From Vibrio nereis NBRC 15637 (GTDB taxonomy: Bacteria > Pseudomonadota > Gammaproteobacteria > Enterobacterales > Vibrionaceae), in NCBI RefSeq assembly GCF_001591105.1, contig NZ_BCUD01000009.1:62001-126000 (forward strand): 64,000 nucleotides of DNA. The letters run 5' to 3'. The translations under genes and the position numbers were made by a program. Shown here one piece after another: positions 9,361 to 18,060 of the stretch. The first letter of the stretch is position 1. Each line of letters begins with the position of its first letter. The notes beneath the pieces are model-generated. The model worked only from the letters and a program-made list of their open reading frames with translations. It made no database searches and had not been told where the DNA came from.

Positions 9361-10377
9361 ATGAAAGCGATGACCAAAACCTTGCTTGCTGCCTCTATCA
9401 CCGGACTGTTTTCTGTCTCTGCACTTGCGGCTGACTTTAAACTTAAAATTCAGTCTTCCGATCCATCAGGCGACTTGAACTTCCAGGTTCAACAAAACTG
9501 GGTAGATCGTGTTGAAAAAATGTCTAACGGCCGAATCGATATTGACTTATTGCCAGTCGGTGCGGTGGTTAAGCACACTGAAACGTTAGGCGCGATCAAG
9601 ATGGGTATTCTTGATGGTCAAGTCACCGCGACGGGTTACTTCTCAGGTAAAGATCCTGCGTTTGGCTTGATTGGTAACATGGTGGGTGCGTGGTCTGACA
9701 CAACGCAACTACTGCAATACATGAACTACGGCGGTGGTAACGAGCTGATGACTGAGCTTTACGCGCCTTACGGTGTAAAGTTCGTTGGTGCTTCTACAAC
9801 AGGCGTAGAATCGTTCATCTCTAAAAAGCCAATCAATGGCGTATCTGACCTTAAAGGCCTAAAATTGCGCGCACCAGAAGGTCTGGTTCAACAAGTGTTT
9901 GCGGCAGCTGGCGCAACCCCAGTTAACCTACCTGGTTCTGAAGTATTTACTGGGTTGAGCAAAGGCGTTATCGACGCAGCAGACTACACGGTATTTTCGA
10001 CCAACCAAAAAGCAGGCATGAACGACATCGCAACGCACCCAGTTCAGCCAGGCTTCCACTCGCTACCGCTTATCGATATCTCTATATCTCAGAAGAAATG
10101 GGACAAGATGCCAGAAGACCTGCAGACCATTCTGCAAACGTCAGTACGTGACTTCTCTTACGATATGACCACTCAGCTAAAAATGGCTGACCAAGCAGCG
10201 GTAAAAGAAGCGCAGGCTAACCCAGAAATCACTATTCATAACTGGTCTGACGAAGAGCGTAAGAAGTTCCGTGAGATTGCAAAATCACAATGGAAAGAGT
10301 TCTCTGAGCGTTCACCAAATGCTAAGAAAGTGTATGACTCAGTAACCACATTCCTAGAAACAAACGGTCTTCTGTAA
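9361..10377 (+). CDS. TRAP transporter substrate-binding protein (DctP family), probably gluconate
   Basis: 338 residues. A signal peptide (cleavage after SALA, about residue 23) is followed by a DctP fold. Conserved parts include GMNDI and the hinge region with LKLRAPEG. It delivers a carboxylate substrate to the membrane QM pair for sodium-driven uptake. Gluconate is inferred from the GntR operators, the downstream gluconokinase and the gntR gene, not from the protein alone. A strong terminator-like hairpin directly after the stop probably lets this gene be expressed above the permease genes. Confidence 0.88.
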   Translation: MKAMTKTLLAASITGLFSVSALAADFKLKIQSSDPSGDLNFQVQQNWVDRVEKMSNGRIDIDLLPVGAVVKHTETLGAIKMGILDGQVTATGYFSGKDPAFGLIGNMVGAWSDTTQLLQYMNYGGGNELMTELYAPYGVKFVGASTTGVESFISKKPINGVSDLKGLKLRAPEGLVQQVFAAAGATPVNLPGSEVFTGLSKGVIDAADYTVFSTNQKAGMNDIATHPVQPGFHSLPLIDISISQKKWDKMPEDLQTILQTSVRDFSYDMTTQLKMADQAAVKEAQANPEITIHNWSDEERKKFREIAKSQWKEFSERSPNAKKVYDSVTTFLETNGLL

Positions 10378-10404
10378 GCCAACAAGTTCTGTTGAGCTTC
10401 TCTT

Positions 10405-10432
10405 AGGAGGGCGGTGGCCCTCCTTGTTTTTT
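10405..10432 (+). terminator. Intercistronic terminator/attenuator after the binding protein
   Basis: A perfect 8-bp stem (10405-10412 with 10417-10424), a GGTG loop, then TGTTTTTT. It lies inside the operon between the binding protein and the small permease, so partial read-through is expected. Confidence 0.8.
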
Positions 10433-10445
10433 GGGAAATGATGTA

Positions 10446-11003
10446 ATGACTGATAAAACCCCACACGCTCCTCATGAGCAAGAAGAGCAGCCAAGAAATT
10501 TTCTTGATAAAGCGATTATTAAAATCAGTAACGTACTGAGCTGGTTCTTCATTTTTACGGTACTGATTTCTTTTTACGAAGTACTGATGCGATATGTGTT
10601 TGATGCACCGACAACATGGGTGCATGAGACGGCTTCCTTTATTGGTGGTGCTCTATTTATTGTTGGCGGTATTTACGCTTTTGCGGCGAACAAACACGTG
10701 CGAGTGGTATTGATCTACGACTCGGTTTCCAATCAAACGCGCAAGTACCTTAATCTGGTGCATCACATCGTTGGCTTAGCATTTGCGGGGATGCTAGCGT
10801 ACGCCTCTTACTCTATGGCGATGGAAGCATGGTTTACTCCTTGGGGCGAATTGCGCCTCGAAACCTCAGGTTCAGTGCTGAATGCGCCTTATCCTGCGCT
10901 GCTTAAAGGTCTGATTTTTGTCGTCCTTTGTATTCTTGTTGTTCAGTACGTATTGCACCTAATCCAAGAGATTATGGGTCTAAGGAAGAAAGACGATGTT
11001 TGA
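10446..11003 (+). CDS. TRAP transporter small permease (DctQ family)
   Basis: 185 residues with four membrane helices, the usual DctQ topology. It pairs with the large permease to form the sodium-symporting membrane unit. The frame starts at a TTG at 10431, but the ATG at 10446 (MTDKTPHAP) is the better start. It overlaps the large permease gene by 8 bases, implying translational coupling. Confidence 0.88.
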   Translation: MTDKTPHAPHEQEEQPRNFLDKAIIKISNVLSWFFIFTVLISFYEVLMRYVFDAPTTWVHETASFIGGALFIVGGIYAFAANKHVRVVLIYDSVSNQTRKYLNLVHHIVGLAFAGMLAYASYSMAMEAWFTPWGELRLETSGSVLNAPYPALLKGLIFVVLCILVVQYVLHLIQEIMGLRKKDDV

Positions 11004-12312
11004 TTTATCTTCTATTGGCATCGCATGGGGTAGTTTACTCATGCTGGTCATGATGATCGGCCTATTACTTACCGGTATGCAGCTGGCATTCGTGACGGGT
11101 TTTGTTGCGATTTTCTTCACCCTTTGCTGGTTTGGGCCAGACGCATTACCGCTTATTGCAAGCCGTACCTACAGCTTTGCTTCGGGCTACGTATTCTTAG
11201 CCGTACCTATGTTCGTGTTGATGGCGGCGCTTCTAGACCGCTCGGGTATTGCAAAAGACCTGTTTGACGCAATGAAGTCGGTCGGGCGAAAAGTGCGCGG
11301 TGGCGTTGCAGTGCAAACTCTATTGGTTGCGGTACTGTTGGCATCAATGTCGGGTGTAATCGGCGGTGAAACAGTGCTACTTGGCATTCTGGCACTGCCA
11401 CAAATGCTGCGTTTAGGCTACGACCGCAAACTGGCGATCGGTACTACCTGTGCGGGTGGTGCATTGGGTACTATGCTACCGCCAAGTATCGTTCTTATCA
11501 TCTACGGCATGACGGCGAGCGTGTCTATCGGTGACCTGTTTAAAGCGTCATTTTTGCCGGCGTTTATTCTGGCGGGTTGTTACATCGGTTACGTACTGAT
11601 TCGTTGTAAGTTGAATCCTGCTCTTGCGCCAATCCCAAGTGACTCTGGCGAAGACGAAGAGCCTCAGGTGAGCTACTTTAAAGCGCTGTTCTTCCCGCTG
11701 CTTTCTGTCGCTGTAGTACTTGGCAGTATCTACACGGGTGTGGCGTCAGTGACCGAAGCATCGGCGTTAGGTGTAGTCGGCATCATGATCTCTGCTGTCA
11801 TTCGTGGCGAGATGAATTTCAAAATGCTCAAAGAGAGTGCCATCGCAACTATGCGTACCTGCGGCATGATCATGTGGATTGGTATCGGTGCGAGTGCGCT
11901 GGTGGGGATCTACAACCTAATGGGCGGTATCGATTTTGTTGAAGAGGTCATTCTTGGCCTAAGTGGCGGAAGCGCATTGCTGACTCTACTGATCATGATG
12001 GCGATTCTGTTGGTACTGGGTATGTTCCTTGACTGGGTAGGCGTTGCGCTACTGACGATGCCAATCTTTGTACCAATCGTGATTAGCTTGGGCTACGACC
12101 CAGTCTGGTTTGGCGTTGTGTTCTGTCTCAACATGCAGGTGTCTTTCTTGTCGCCACCGTTTGGTCCGGCTGCATTCTACCTGAAATCTGTTGCGCCGAA
12201 AGACATCAGCCTTGGCGAGATCTTCCAGTCGCTGCTGCCATTTATCGGCCTACAAATCTTTGTGTTAAGCCTAGTGATCATGTTCCCTGAACTGGCCATG
12301 TGGTGGAAATAA
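10996..12312 (+). CDS. TRAP transporter large permease (DctM family), probably gluconate
   Basis: 438 residues, strongly hydrophobic, about 11-12 membrane helices. Family motifs include TLLVAVLLASMSGVIGGE and the GTMLPPSI and SFLSPPFGPA re-entrant hairpin regions. It is the ion-coupled translocation subunit of the TRAP system. Substrate inferred as gluconate from context. Confidence 0.92.
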   Translation: MFDLSSIGIAWGSLLMLVMMIGLLLTGMQLAFVTGFVAIFFTLCWFGPDALPLIASRTYSFASGYVFLAVPMFVLMAALLDRSGIAKDLFDAMKSVGRKVRGGVAVQTLLVAVLLASMSGVIGGETVLLGILALPQMLRLGYDRKLAIGTTCAGGALGTMLPPSIVLIIYGMTASVSIGDLFKASFLPAFILAGCYIGYVLIRCKLNPALAPIPSDSGEDEEPQVSYFKALFFPLLSVAVVLGSIYTGVASVTEASALGVVGIMISAVIRGEMNFKMLKESAIATMRTCGMIMWIGIGASALVGIYNLMGGIDFVEEVILGLSGGSALLTLLIMMAILLVLGMFLDWVGVALLTMPIFVPIVISLGYDPVWFGVVFCLNMQVSFLSPPFGPAAFYLKSVAPKDISLGEIFQSLLPFIGLQIFVLSLVIMFPELAMWWK

Positions 12313-12357
12313 CCACAACCGAATTTTGAATTAGCAACACACCCATTTGGGTCACAC

Positions 12358-12381
12358 AGCCTTCAGTGACAGCTGAAGGCT
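12358..12381 (+). other. Intercistronic hairpin before gntK
   Basis: A perfect 9-bp stem (12358-12366 with 12373-12381) and a 6-nt loop, with no T-tract. It ends just before the gntK ribosome-binding region and may affect mRNA stability or translation. Confidence 0.5.
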
Positions 12382-12398
12382 AAGGATAGTATTGTCCA

Positions 12399-12908
12399 AT
12401 GAAAGCGAAAAAAATCTTAGTTATGGGCGTATCAGGCTGCGGTAAAAGCCTGATTGGCAGCGAGATTGCCAAGGCGCTGGGCTTACCTTTTCATGATGGT
12501 GATGATTACCATCCTAAAGCGAACGTGGAAAAGATGGCGCAAGGCATTCCGCTCAATGATGATGACCGCATTGGCTGGTTGGAAACGCTCAACCGCATTT
12601 ATGTGGAGAACGACGCAGCGGTGATCGCGTGTTCGGCACTTAAGCCTGCATACCGCGATATTTTACGACGTGATAATGACGAGTTAGTGATCGTCTATCT
12701 GCAAGGTGATTTCGAGACGATTTGGTCGCGACATCAGCAGCGCGCTAACCATTACTTCAACGGTGAGGTAATGCTTAAAAGCCAGTTTGAAGCGCTGATC
12801 GAACCAGAGCAAGACGAAGCACTGTTTATTGATATTTCGGCTGATGTACCACAAGTGCTTGCTGCCGCATTAAAAGCGATAGAGGAGTTAGACAATGGCG
12901 CAATCTAA
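12399..12908 (+). CDS. gntK: Gluconokinase
   Basis: 169 residues, the standard length. The P-loop GVSGCGKS is at residues 10-17. FHDGDDYHP and the ACSALKPAYRD stretch are typical of GntK/IdnK. It phosphorylates gluconate to 6-phosphogluconate with ATP. The gene overlaps gnd by 14 bases, so the two are likely coupled. Its place between the transporter and the dehydrogenase supports gluconate as the substrate of the operon. Confidence 0.95.
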   Translation: MKAKKILVMGVSGCGKSLIGSEIAKALGLPFHDGDDYHPKANVEKMAQGIPLNDDDRIGWLETLNRIYVENDAAVIACSALKPAYRDILRRDNDELVIVYLQGDFETIWSRHQQRANHYFNGEVMLKSQFEALIEPEQDEALFIDISADVPQVLAAALKAIEELDNGAI

Positions 12909-14388
12909 CATCGCGATGATTGGCTTAGGCGTGATGGGTAAAAGCCTCGCGCTAAACCTGGTTGATCACGGCTTTGATGTGACTGGGTTTGATATTAGCG
13001 ACAAGCATAGGCAAGCCGCACTTGCTGATGCCAAGGAGCTGATGCAGCAAAGCGAGAAAGGGCAGTTAATCACCGTTGACAGCTTGGTAGAGCTTCTTGG
13101 TTCGCTGAGTAAGCCACGAGTGATTGCACTGTCTGTTCCGGCGGGCGAGATTGTCGATAATGTCGTGCAAGACTTACTTAACGCAGGCTTAAGCAGCAAA
13201 GATATTGTTATCGATACTGGCAATAGCCTATGGACTGACACCGAGGCTCGTGAGCAACGTTACCAAGGTCAACTGCGCTTTTTTAGTACCGCAGTCTCAG
13301 GCGGGGAAGTGGGAGCGCGATTTGGTCCAGCCTTGATGGCAAGCGGAAACCGAGAGGCATGGAACTACATTGAACCGATGTGGCATGCAATCGCAGCGAA
13401 AGTGGACACGCAAGGTTTACCAGTCGGTCCGTTTGACCAAGGCGAGCCTTGTGCCGCGTATTTGGGCCCTGCGGGGGCGGGCCATTACGTGAAGATGGTG
13501 CACAATGGAATCGAATACGCAGACATGCAATTGATCTGCGAAGCGTATCATTTTATGTCCGACGTATTGGGCATGAGCTCTCATGAAGTCGGTGACACTT
13601 TTGCCGAGTGGAATCAAGGCGTACTCAACAGCTATTTGATGGAAATCAGTGCGGATATTTTGCAAACGCCAGATCCAGTGACAGGCAAGCCTTTTGTCGA
13701 GGTTGTCTTGGATAAAGCGGGTCAAAAAGGCACTGGTCTTTGGACGGCGGTGAACAGTTTGCAAGAAGGCGCGCCAGCTCCGACTATTGCTCAAGCGGTG
13801 TTTGCGCGTGCGCAAAGTGGACAAAAAGCCGTGCGCGTAAAAGCGAGCGCTGTGTTGAAGACTCAATTGGTAAAAGACCACAATCTAGATAAACAGCAAA
13901 CTCTGGATGATCTGCGAGACGCACTTTATTGCGCCAAGCTCGCGGTATACGCACAAGGGTTTGACTTGATGAAGAGCACTTCTGAAAAAGAAGCGTGGCA
14001 GTTAGATTTTGCGCAGATCGCCAAGATCTGGCGTGCAGGCTGCATTATCCGCGCGGCATTTTTGCAAGAAATCACCAGCGCGTATCAAGCGCAGGGTGAA
14101 TTGGACAATCTGCTGTTTTCGAGCCATTTTGTGCAAGAGGTTGAAAAGCGCTCATTAGGCTGGCGTAAAACGGTCGCGAATTCTGCACTGAGTGGTGTGC
14201 CTATGCCGGGTATCAGTTCTGCACTGGGTTACTTCGATGGACTAAGATGCGAGGTGCTGCCAGCGAATCTGTTGCAAGCACAGCGGGATTTCTTTGGCTC
14301 CCACACTTATTCAAGAGTGGATGAAGCCGAAGAGCGTAAATTCCATATCACCTGGAGTGAGGAAAAAAGAGCTCAAATTAGCCTATAA
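12895..14388 (+). CDS. gnd: 6-phosphogluconate dehydrogenase (decarboxylating)
   Basis: 497 residues. An N-terminal Rossmann motif (GLGVMGKSLALNL) and the catalytic region GHYVKMVHNGIEY, with Lys at about residue 200, are present. The substrate-binding region KAGQKGTGLWT follows. It oxidises 6-phosphogluconate to ribulose 5-phosphate, CO2 and NADPH. Its coupling to gntK sends imported gluconate into the pentose phosphate pathway; no edd or eda is in the operon. A rho-independent hairpin follows. Confidence 0.95.
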   Translation: MAQSNIAMIGLGVMGKSLALNLVDHGFDVTGFDISDKHRQAALADAKELMQQSEKGQLITVDSLVELLGSLSKPRVIALSVPAGEIVDNVVQDLLNAGLSSKDIVIDTGNSLWTDTEAREQRYQGQLRFFSTAVSGGEVGARFGPALMASGNREAWNYIEPMWHAIAAKVDTQGLPVGPFDQGEPCAAYLGPAGAGHYVKMVHNGIEYADMQLICEAYHFMSDVLGMSSHEVGDTFAEWNQGVLNSYLMEISADILQTPDPVTGKPFVEVVLDKAGQKGTGLWTAVNSLQEGAPAPTIAQAVFARAQSGQKAVRVKASAVLKTQLVKDHNLDKQQTLDDLRDALYCAKLAVYAQGFDLMKSTSEKEAWQLDFAQIAKIWRAGCIIRAAFLQEITSAYQAQGELDNLLFSSHFVQEVEKRSLGWRKTVANSALSGVPMPGISSALGYFDGLRCEVLPANLLQAQRDFFGSHTYSRVDEAEERKFHITWSEEKRAQISL

Positions 14389-14392
14389 ATAC

Positions 14393-14422
14393 AAGCGTTC
14401 ACCTAAGGTGAGCGCTTTTTTG
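14393..14422 (+). terminator. Terminator of the gluconate operon
   Basis: The stem AAGCGTTCACC with GGTGAGCGCTT has a TAA-containing loop and a T-run. It separates gnd from gntR. Confidence 0.8.
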
Positions 14423-14463
14423 TTATCCACACCAACGAAAATGTTTGTCGTGATAGGTACAAT

Positions 14464-14475
14464 GTTACCAGTAAC
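14464..14475 (+). promoter_or_regulatory. GntR operator before gntR
   Basis: GTTACCAGTAAC differs by one base from the two upstream operators. It lies 26 bases before the gntR start and suggests autoregulation. Confidence 0.75.
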
Positions 14476-14501
14476 ACAATAAGCAGAATAAAAAACAAAC
14501 A

Positions 14502-15503
14502 ATGGCCATAAAGAAAAAACGTCCAACGTTGCAAGATATCGCAGACCGGGTAGGGGTGACTAAGATGACAGTCAGTCGTTGCCTACGCGACCCAGCTCAA
14601 GTTTCCGAAGCAATCCGAGAAAAAGTAGAACAAGCGGTTGAAGACCTTGGCTACATCCCCAATCGAGCGCCTGATATTCTCTCTAACGCAAAATCGAACG
14701 CGATTGGTGTGTTGGTTCCATCGTTAACTAACCAAGTATTCGCTGAAGTGATCCGTGGCATCGAATCGGTGACCACACCTGCTGGCTATCAAACCATGAT
14801 CGCCCACTACGGCTATAGTGAAGAGCTGGAAGAGCAGAGCATTGCATCACTGCTGTCATACAACGTCGATGCGATCATTCTCTCTGAGAACGTACACACC
14901 GATAAAGCACGTAAGATGCTGCAGACCGCGTCTATCCCAGTGGTTGAGATCATGGATTCTTACTCGCCACGTATCGAGCAAGCCGTCGGGTTTGATAACA
15001 CCCAAGCCGCCAAGGAGATGACTCAAGCGATGCTCGCGCAAGGGCGTGAACATATCGCCTACTTTGCGGCGCGAATGGATGAACGAACGCGGCTGAAAAT
15101 GGAAGGCTATCGGCAGGCTCTGGAAGAAGTGGGTAAAACCGAGATCACTTTACAAACGGAAGATGCTTCCTCATTCACGCTCGGCTCTAAGCTGTTAGGC
15201 GAGGTGCTAGATAAGTATCCGTATGTTGATGGGATCTTCTGTACCAACGATGATTTAGCGATCGGTGCGTTGTACGAGTGTCAGCGCCGCGGAATATCGA
15301 TCCCTGAACAAATGGCGATTGCAGGCTTCCACGGTCACGACATCAGTCAAGTGATGATCCCTAAATTGGCGACTGTTATCACCCCAAGAGAAGAAATAGG
15401 AAAAGTGGCGGCTACACAACTGATCGAGAGATTAAAAGGTCACCAGGATTGGTCTGCATGTATCGATTTGGGCTATCAAATTGAAATTGGTGAAAGCGTG
15501 TAG
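14502..15503 (+). CDS. gntR: Gluconate repressor GntR (LacI family)
   Basis: 333 residues. A LacI-type DNA-binding domain is at residues 8-55 (LQDIADRVGVTKMTVSRCLR, then GYIPNRAPDILSNA). A periplasmic-binding-protein-like effector domain follows. The sequence tracks E. coli GntR throughout (SLTNQVFAEV, RGIESVT, FCTNDDLA, IAGFHGHDI). It represses the upstream operon until gluconate or a derivative binds. Operators matching GntR sites occur upstream of the transporter and of gntR. The LuxO box of qrr overlaps the bases just after the stop codon. Confidence 0.95.
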   Translation: MAIKKKRPTLQDIADRVGVTKMTVSRCLRDPAQVSEAIREKVEQAVEDLGYIPNRAPDILSNAKSNAIGVLVPSLTNQVFAEVIRGIESVTTPAGYQTMIAHYGYSEELEEQSIASLLSYNVDAIILSENVHTDKARKMLQTASIPVVEIMDSYSPRIEQAVGFDNTQAAKEMTQAMLAQGREHIAYFAARMDERTRLKMEGYRQALEEVGKTEITLQTEDASSFTLGSKLLGEVLDKYPYVDGIFCTNDDLAIGALYECQRRGISIPEQMAIAGFHGHDISQVMIPKLATVITPREEIGKVAATQLIERLKGHQDWSACIDLGYQIEIGESV

Positions 15504-15504
15504 T

Positions 15505-15559
15505 TTGCATAATGCACAAGCCTGGTTTTAGCAAAATGAAACAAATTTGCAAATTGCAA
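15505..15559 (+). promoter_or_regulatory. Two LuxO boxes upstream of qrr
   Basis: TTGCAAATTGCAA at 15547-15559 matches the LuxO consensus TTGCA-N3-TGCAA exactly. TTGCATAATGCAC at 15505-15517 has one mismatch. They lie about 110 and 150 bp upstream of the sigma-54 promoter, the expected enhancer position for phosphorylated LuxO. Confidence 0.85.
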
Positions 15560-15634
15560 TCGCTCTATGCACTGTGTTTTCATGAAACAGGTGATTAATT
15601 GGCCTAAAACCGTCTATTTAGGCCATTTTAAAAG

Positions 15635-15652
15635 TTGGCACGCGAACTGCAT
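15635..15652 (+). promoter_or_regulatory. Sigma-54 promoter of qrr
   Basis: TTGGCACGCGAACTGCAT carries the -24 GG (15637-15638) and the -12 GC (15649-15650) with exact GG-N10-GC spacing. A start at about 15662 is predicted. Confidence 0.92.
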
Positions 15653-15661
15653 TATATTAAT

Positions 15662-15769
15662 TGACCCTTATTAAGCCGAGGGTCACCTAGCCAACTGACG
15701 TTGTTAGTGAACCTTTTTGTTCACAATCAAATACAGCCAATCACGAATATTGTGATTGGCTATTTTTTT
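15662..15769 (+). ncRNA. qrr: Qrr quorum-regulatory small RNA
   Basis: About 108 nt. It contains the conserved Vibrio Qrr core (about 15680-15712; begins GGGTCACCTAGCC and ends GTTGTTAGTGAA). A 5' hairpin (TGACCCT with AGGGTCA) precedes the core. It ends in a strong terminator (stem 15735-15744 with 15752-15761, T-run 15763-15769). Qrr RNAs act with Hfq to repress the LuxR/HapR-type master regulator and activate AphA at low cell density. Which of the Vibrio qrr copies this is cannot be told from the sequence. The terminator abuts the convergent regulator gene. Confidence 0.96.
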
Positions 15770-15771
15770 AC

Positions 15772-17310
15772 CTATTGATCCCCATCTTCTTGTCCATCCT
15801 GACAACCGTTATAGCAACTCGGTTTTCTTGGGCAGACTGCACCACGTGAACAAATCACACGAGCATCTGACTGAATACCACGCTCAATCCAATTGATATT
15901 GAGTATCTTCGCGATCGTCGTGAACTCTTTCTGAATATGCCTTGGAATTGCCGCTGTACCACCATTGCCGACACAGAGTGATTTCAGCTCTTCAGCAATT
16001 AATCTGGCGTCGCCTCCTTGTGCATCAATCGCTGGGTTTAAATCAATACCCGCACACAGTACGCGATTGTTCCCCGCAGGGTCGATCATGTTGACGGATT
16101 CGCAGCAGTAGATCCTGGGTTCATCACCGACGTTGAGAATCGAAATTTGCGCAGAACTACCGTTTTTCGGCTCAGACAATCTTCTGAATACCGCCCAGTG
16201 TTGGCAAGGGTCGTTGACTTTGCGCATGTTACCCCAAGGCAGTGGGATACCATTACCACGATAAACCGCTTTGAGCTTATTCTGCCCGTAAGCATCAAAG
16301 TAGTGCCAATGCGGGTAGGGTGACACAACTGTCATCCTGCGCATCGCAACAGAAGGTGATACGCCGGCTTTCTTGTGTACATCGATCTCGTAACCGCTTC
16401 TGTCTAACAACTGGCGAAATGGCACTTTCGGGCAGAGTAGCGCACCAGCAAAAAAGCTCGACTCAAAATCACGCCATGCTTGGAGTATGTCTTGAGAATT
16501 CAACTCAGAGGTCGGATTGGCTTGTGAGTTCTCTTCCCAGCTGTTTGCGTGGCCAACAGAAAGCACGCTCTTAAGGCCTTCTTTGTTGTGCAGAACACAA
16601 TGGCCGAGGTAAACCGCCAAATCGTATTTCAGACGGGTAGGGTACTGCTTAAGGATTTCGTTCAGATAAATAAAACCCGGTGGCTCAAAGAAAGACGTAA
16701 CGATCTGTTTTGCACTCACGCCGAGTTCATCAACAATGTCTTGTGGCGGGCGAGATATCCAGCGAATGGTCAGTCCCATGCTGCGGGCGATATCCATCAG
16801 ATCTTCTGCTGACAGGTTTAAACGCTTTAAACCCACTTCTTCGGCGGCGCGTTCAAGATCAGGGAAATGGTTCTGGTTGCTTTCTTGGTGAGCGCGAATC
16901 AATAAGTGCGCAAACTGGCGACCCGTAATCCCAGTTTGTGACAACATTTCAGGAATCGCGATTTGCAGAATATCGTTAGAGAACAAAAAGCTAGGCTCTA
17001 ACGCCATACCGCTTATTCCGCCGCGATTGCCTTTATCGGGCGTGATGTCAGTTTGCTCGGGTTCGTCATCCAAAAACCACGCGGGATCTTTTTGAAAAAC
17101 TTCGGCGATCACTTCCAACATATCGATGCTAGGAACGCGTTTTCCGCGCTCGATCATCGATAAGTAAGAAACCGACGGTGCGTACTCAGGGTTGACTCTG
17201 ATACACCTAGCCGACAGGTCTTCCATCGTTAAGTGATTGCGTTTCCTAAGGTTCCTTATCTTCGTCCCTAAAAAATGGGACTGACGTATTAGACTTTTCG
17301 ACAGCATCAT
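15772..17310 (-). CDS. XRE-family regulator, ScfR/RamB-like (DUF3612-type)
   Basis: 512 residues. An N-terminal helix-turn-helix (about residues 12-70, RKRNHLTMEDLSARC...SYLSMIERGKRVPS) precedes a ligand-sensing body with an IrrE-like segment (LAVYLGHCVLH, missing the zinc HExxH motif). The C-terminus is Cys-rich (CSRGAVCPRKPSC), like the short-chain fatty acyl-CoA regulators RamB/ScfR that control acetate and glyoxylate genes. From memory Vibrio versions are annotated DUF3612. It is divergent from the malate-synthase-like gene, which it probably controls. Its stop codon is 2 bp from the end of the qrr terminator. Confidence 0.75.
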   Translation of the reverse strand: MMLSKSLIRQSHFLGTKIRNLRKRNHLTMEDLSARCIRVNPEYAPSVSYLSMIERGKRVPSIDMLEVIAEVFQKDPAWFLDDEPEQTDITPDKGNRGGISGMALEPSFLFSNDILQIAIPEMLSQTGITGRQFAHLLIRAHQESNQNHFPDLERAAEEVGLKRLNLSAEDLMDIARSMGLTIRWISRPPQDIVDELGVSAKQIVTSFFEPPGFIYLNEILKQYPTRLKYDLAVYLGHCVLHNKEGLKSVLSVGHANSWEENSQANPTSELNSQDILQAWRDFESSFFAGALLCPKVPFRQLLDRSGYEIDVHKKAGVSPSVAMRRMTVVSPYPHWHYFDAYGQNKLKAVYRGNGIPLPWGNMRKVNDPCQHWAVFRRLSEPKNGSSAQISILNVGDEPRIYCCESVNMIDPAGNNRVLCAGIDLNPAIDAQGGDARLIAEELKSLCVGNGGTAAIPRHIQKEFTTIAKILNINWIERGIQSDARVICSRGAVCPRKPSCYNGCQDGQEDGDQ

Positions 17311-17317
17311 TTTGTAA

Positions 17318-17366
17318 AATTCACAGTGTAAAATTTTTGTTGTGAAATTGTATTAAAAAATTCACT
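17318..17366. promoter_or_regulatory. Repeated half-sites in the divergent promoter region
   Basis: AATTCACA (17318-17325), its inverse TGTGAAATT (17341-17349) and AATTCAC (about 17359-17365) lie between the regulator and the malate-synthase-like gene. They may be the operator of the regulator; no known consensus was matched. Confidence 0.35.
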
Positions 17367-17470
17367 AGTATAGAAAGTAAGCAAGGTCACAAAACGAACA
17401 TGAATAAAACGTAACTGTGAGAAACTTGCTCCAGGACATAAAGTTGTGAAACATCCGCGAGGGAAACGCC

Positions 17471-18046
17471 ATGAACATGCTGACAATCGATAAAACAGAA
17501 ATCCAAAAACACGACATGCCATTTATCGCTGAAGCAGTCTTCGCGGTAGAGAAAATGGACTCGAAGCAAACTTCAGAGAAGCAAGTAAAAGCGAAACAGC
17601 TGCTTGACCGCTTGTTCCCATTGGAAGAAGGCTCTCACCAAGACGTGACTGCATACGTTATTGATTATCGCCACGTAATGGCGTACTTCAAAGATGGTCG
17701 TCACAGTGGCTTGAAACACCCGAAACACTTTGTTGCTTTCAGCGGTGAAAAAGAGTCTCCGGCTTCAATCTTGTTTCGTGACGGAACGGGCAGCCACGTA
17801 GAGCTAACGTTTGGTAAGCAGAAGGGGACAGGTTGTGTACAATTGGTACAAATTGCCGATATCCAACTAGAAACCTGCACTATGTTCCCACAAGGAGTGT
17901 CAGAAGTAGCAGCAATGCGTCACTGGATTAGCCTAGTGAAAGGTGACGAACAAGGTAAACCAAGAGCATGTACCGAAGAAAAAGAGTACACAGCGAAAAA
18001 CGGTGATGATTACCAGCTAGAGTGTTGCTACACCATGGGTCAGTAA
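17471..18046 (+). CDS. Orphan malate synthase G beta-domain-like protein (no catalytic barrel)
   Basis: 191 residues. It aligns by eye with the non-catalytic beta domain of malate synthase G (E. coli GlcB, roughly residues 135-330). Matches include LFPLEEGSHQDVTAY with SLPLENGSYQDVVAF, and KDGRHSGLKHPKHFVAF with the GlcB KNGKETTLRTPAQFVGY region. ILFRDGTGSHVEL and EYTAKNGDDYQL also match. The TIM barrel and its catalytic residues are absent, so it cannot be a working malate synthase. A GAGGG site precedes the ATG. It is divergent from the ScfR-like regulator, which points to a sensory or accessory role around acetate/glyoxylate metabolism (inference). Confidence 0.7.
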   Translation: MNMLTIDKTEIQKHDMPFIAEAVFAVEKMDSKQTSEKQVKAKQLLDRLFPLEEGSHQDVTAYVIDYRHVMAYFKDGRHSGLKHPKHFVAFSGEKESPASILFRDGTGSHVELTFGKQKGTGCVQLVQIADIQLETCTMFPQGVSEVAAMRHWISLVKGDEQGKPRACTEEKEYTAKNGDDYQLECCYTMGQ

Positions 18047-18060
18047 AAGAGCCAAAAACA

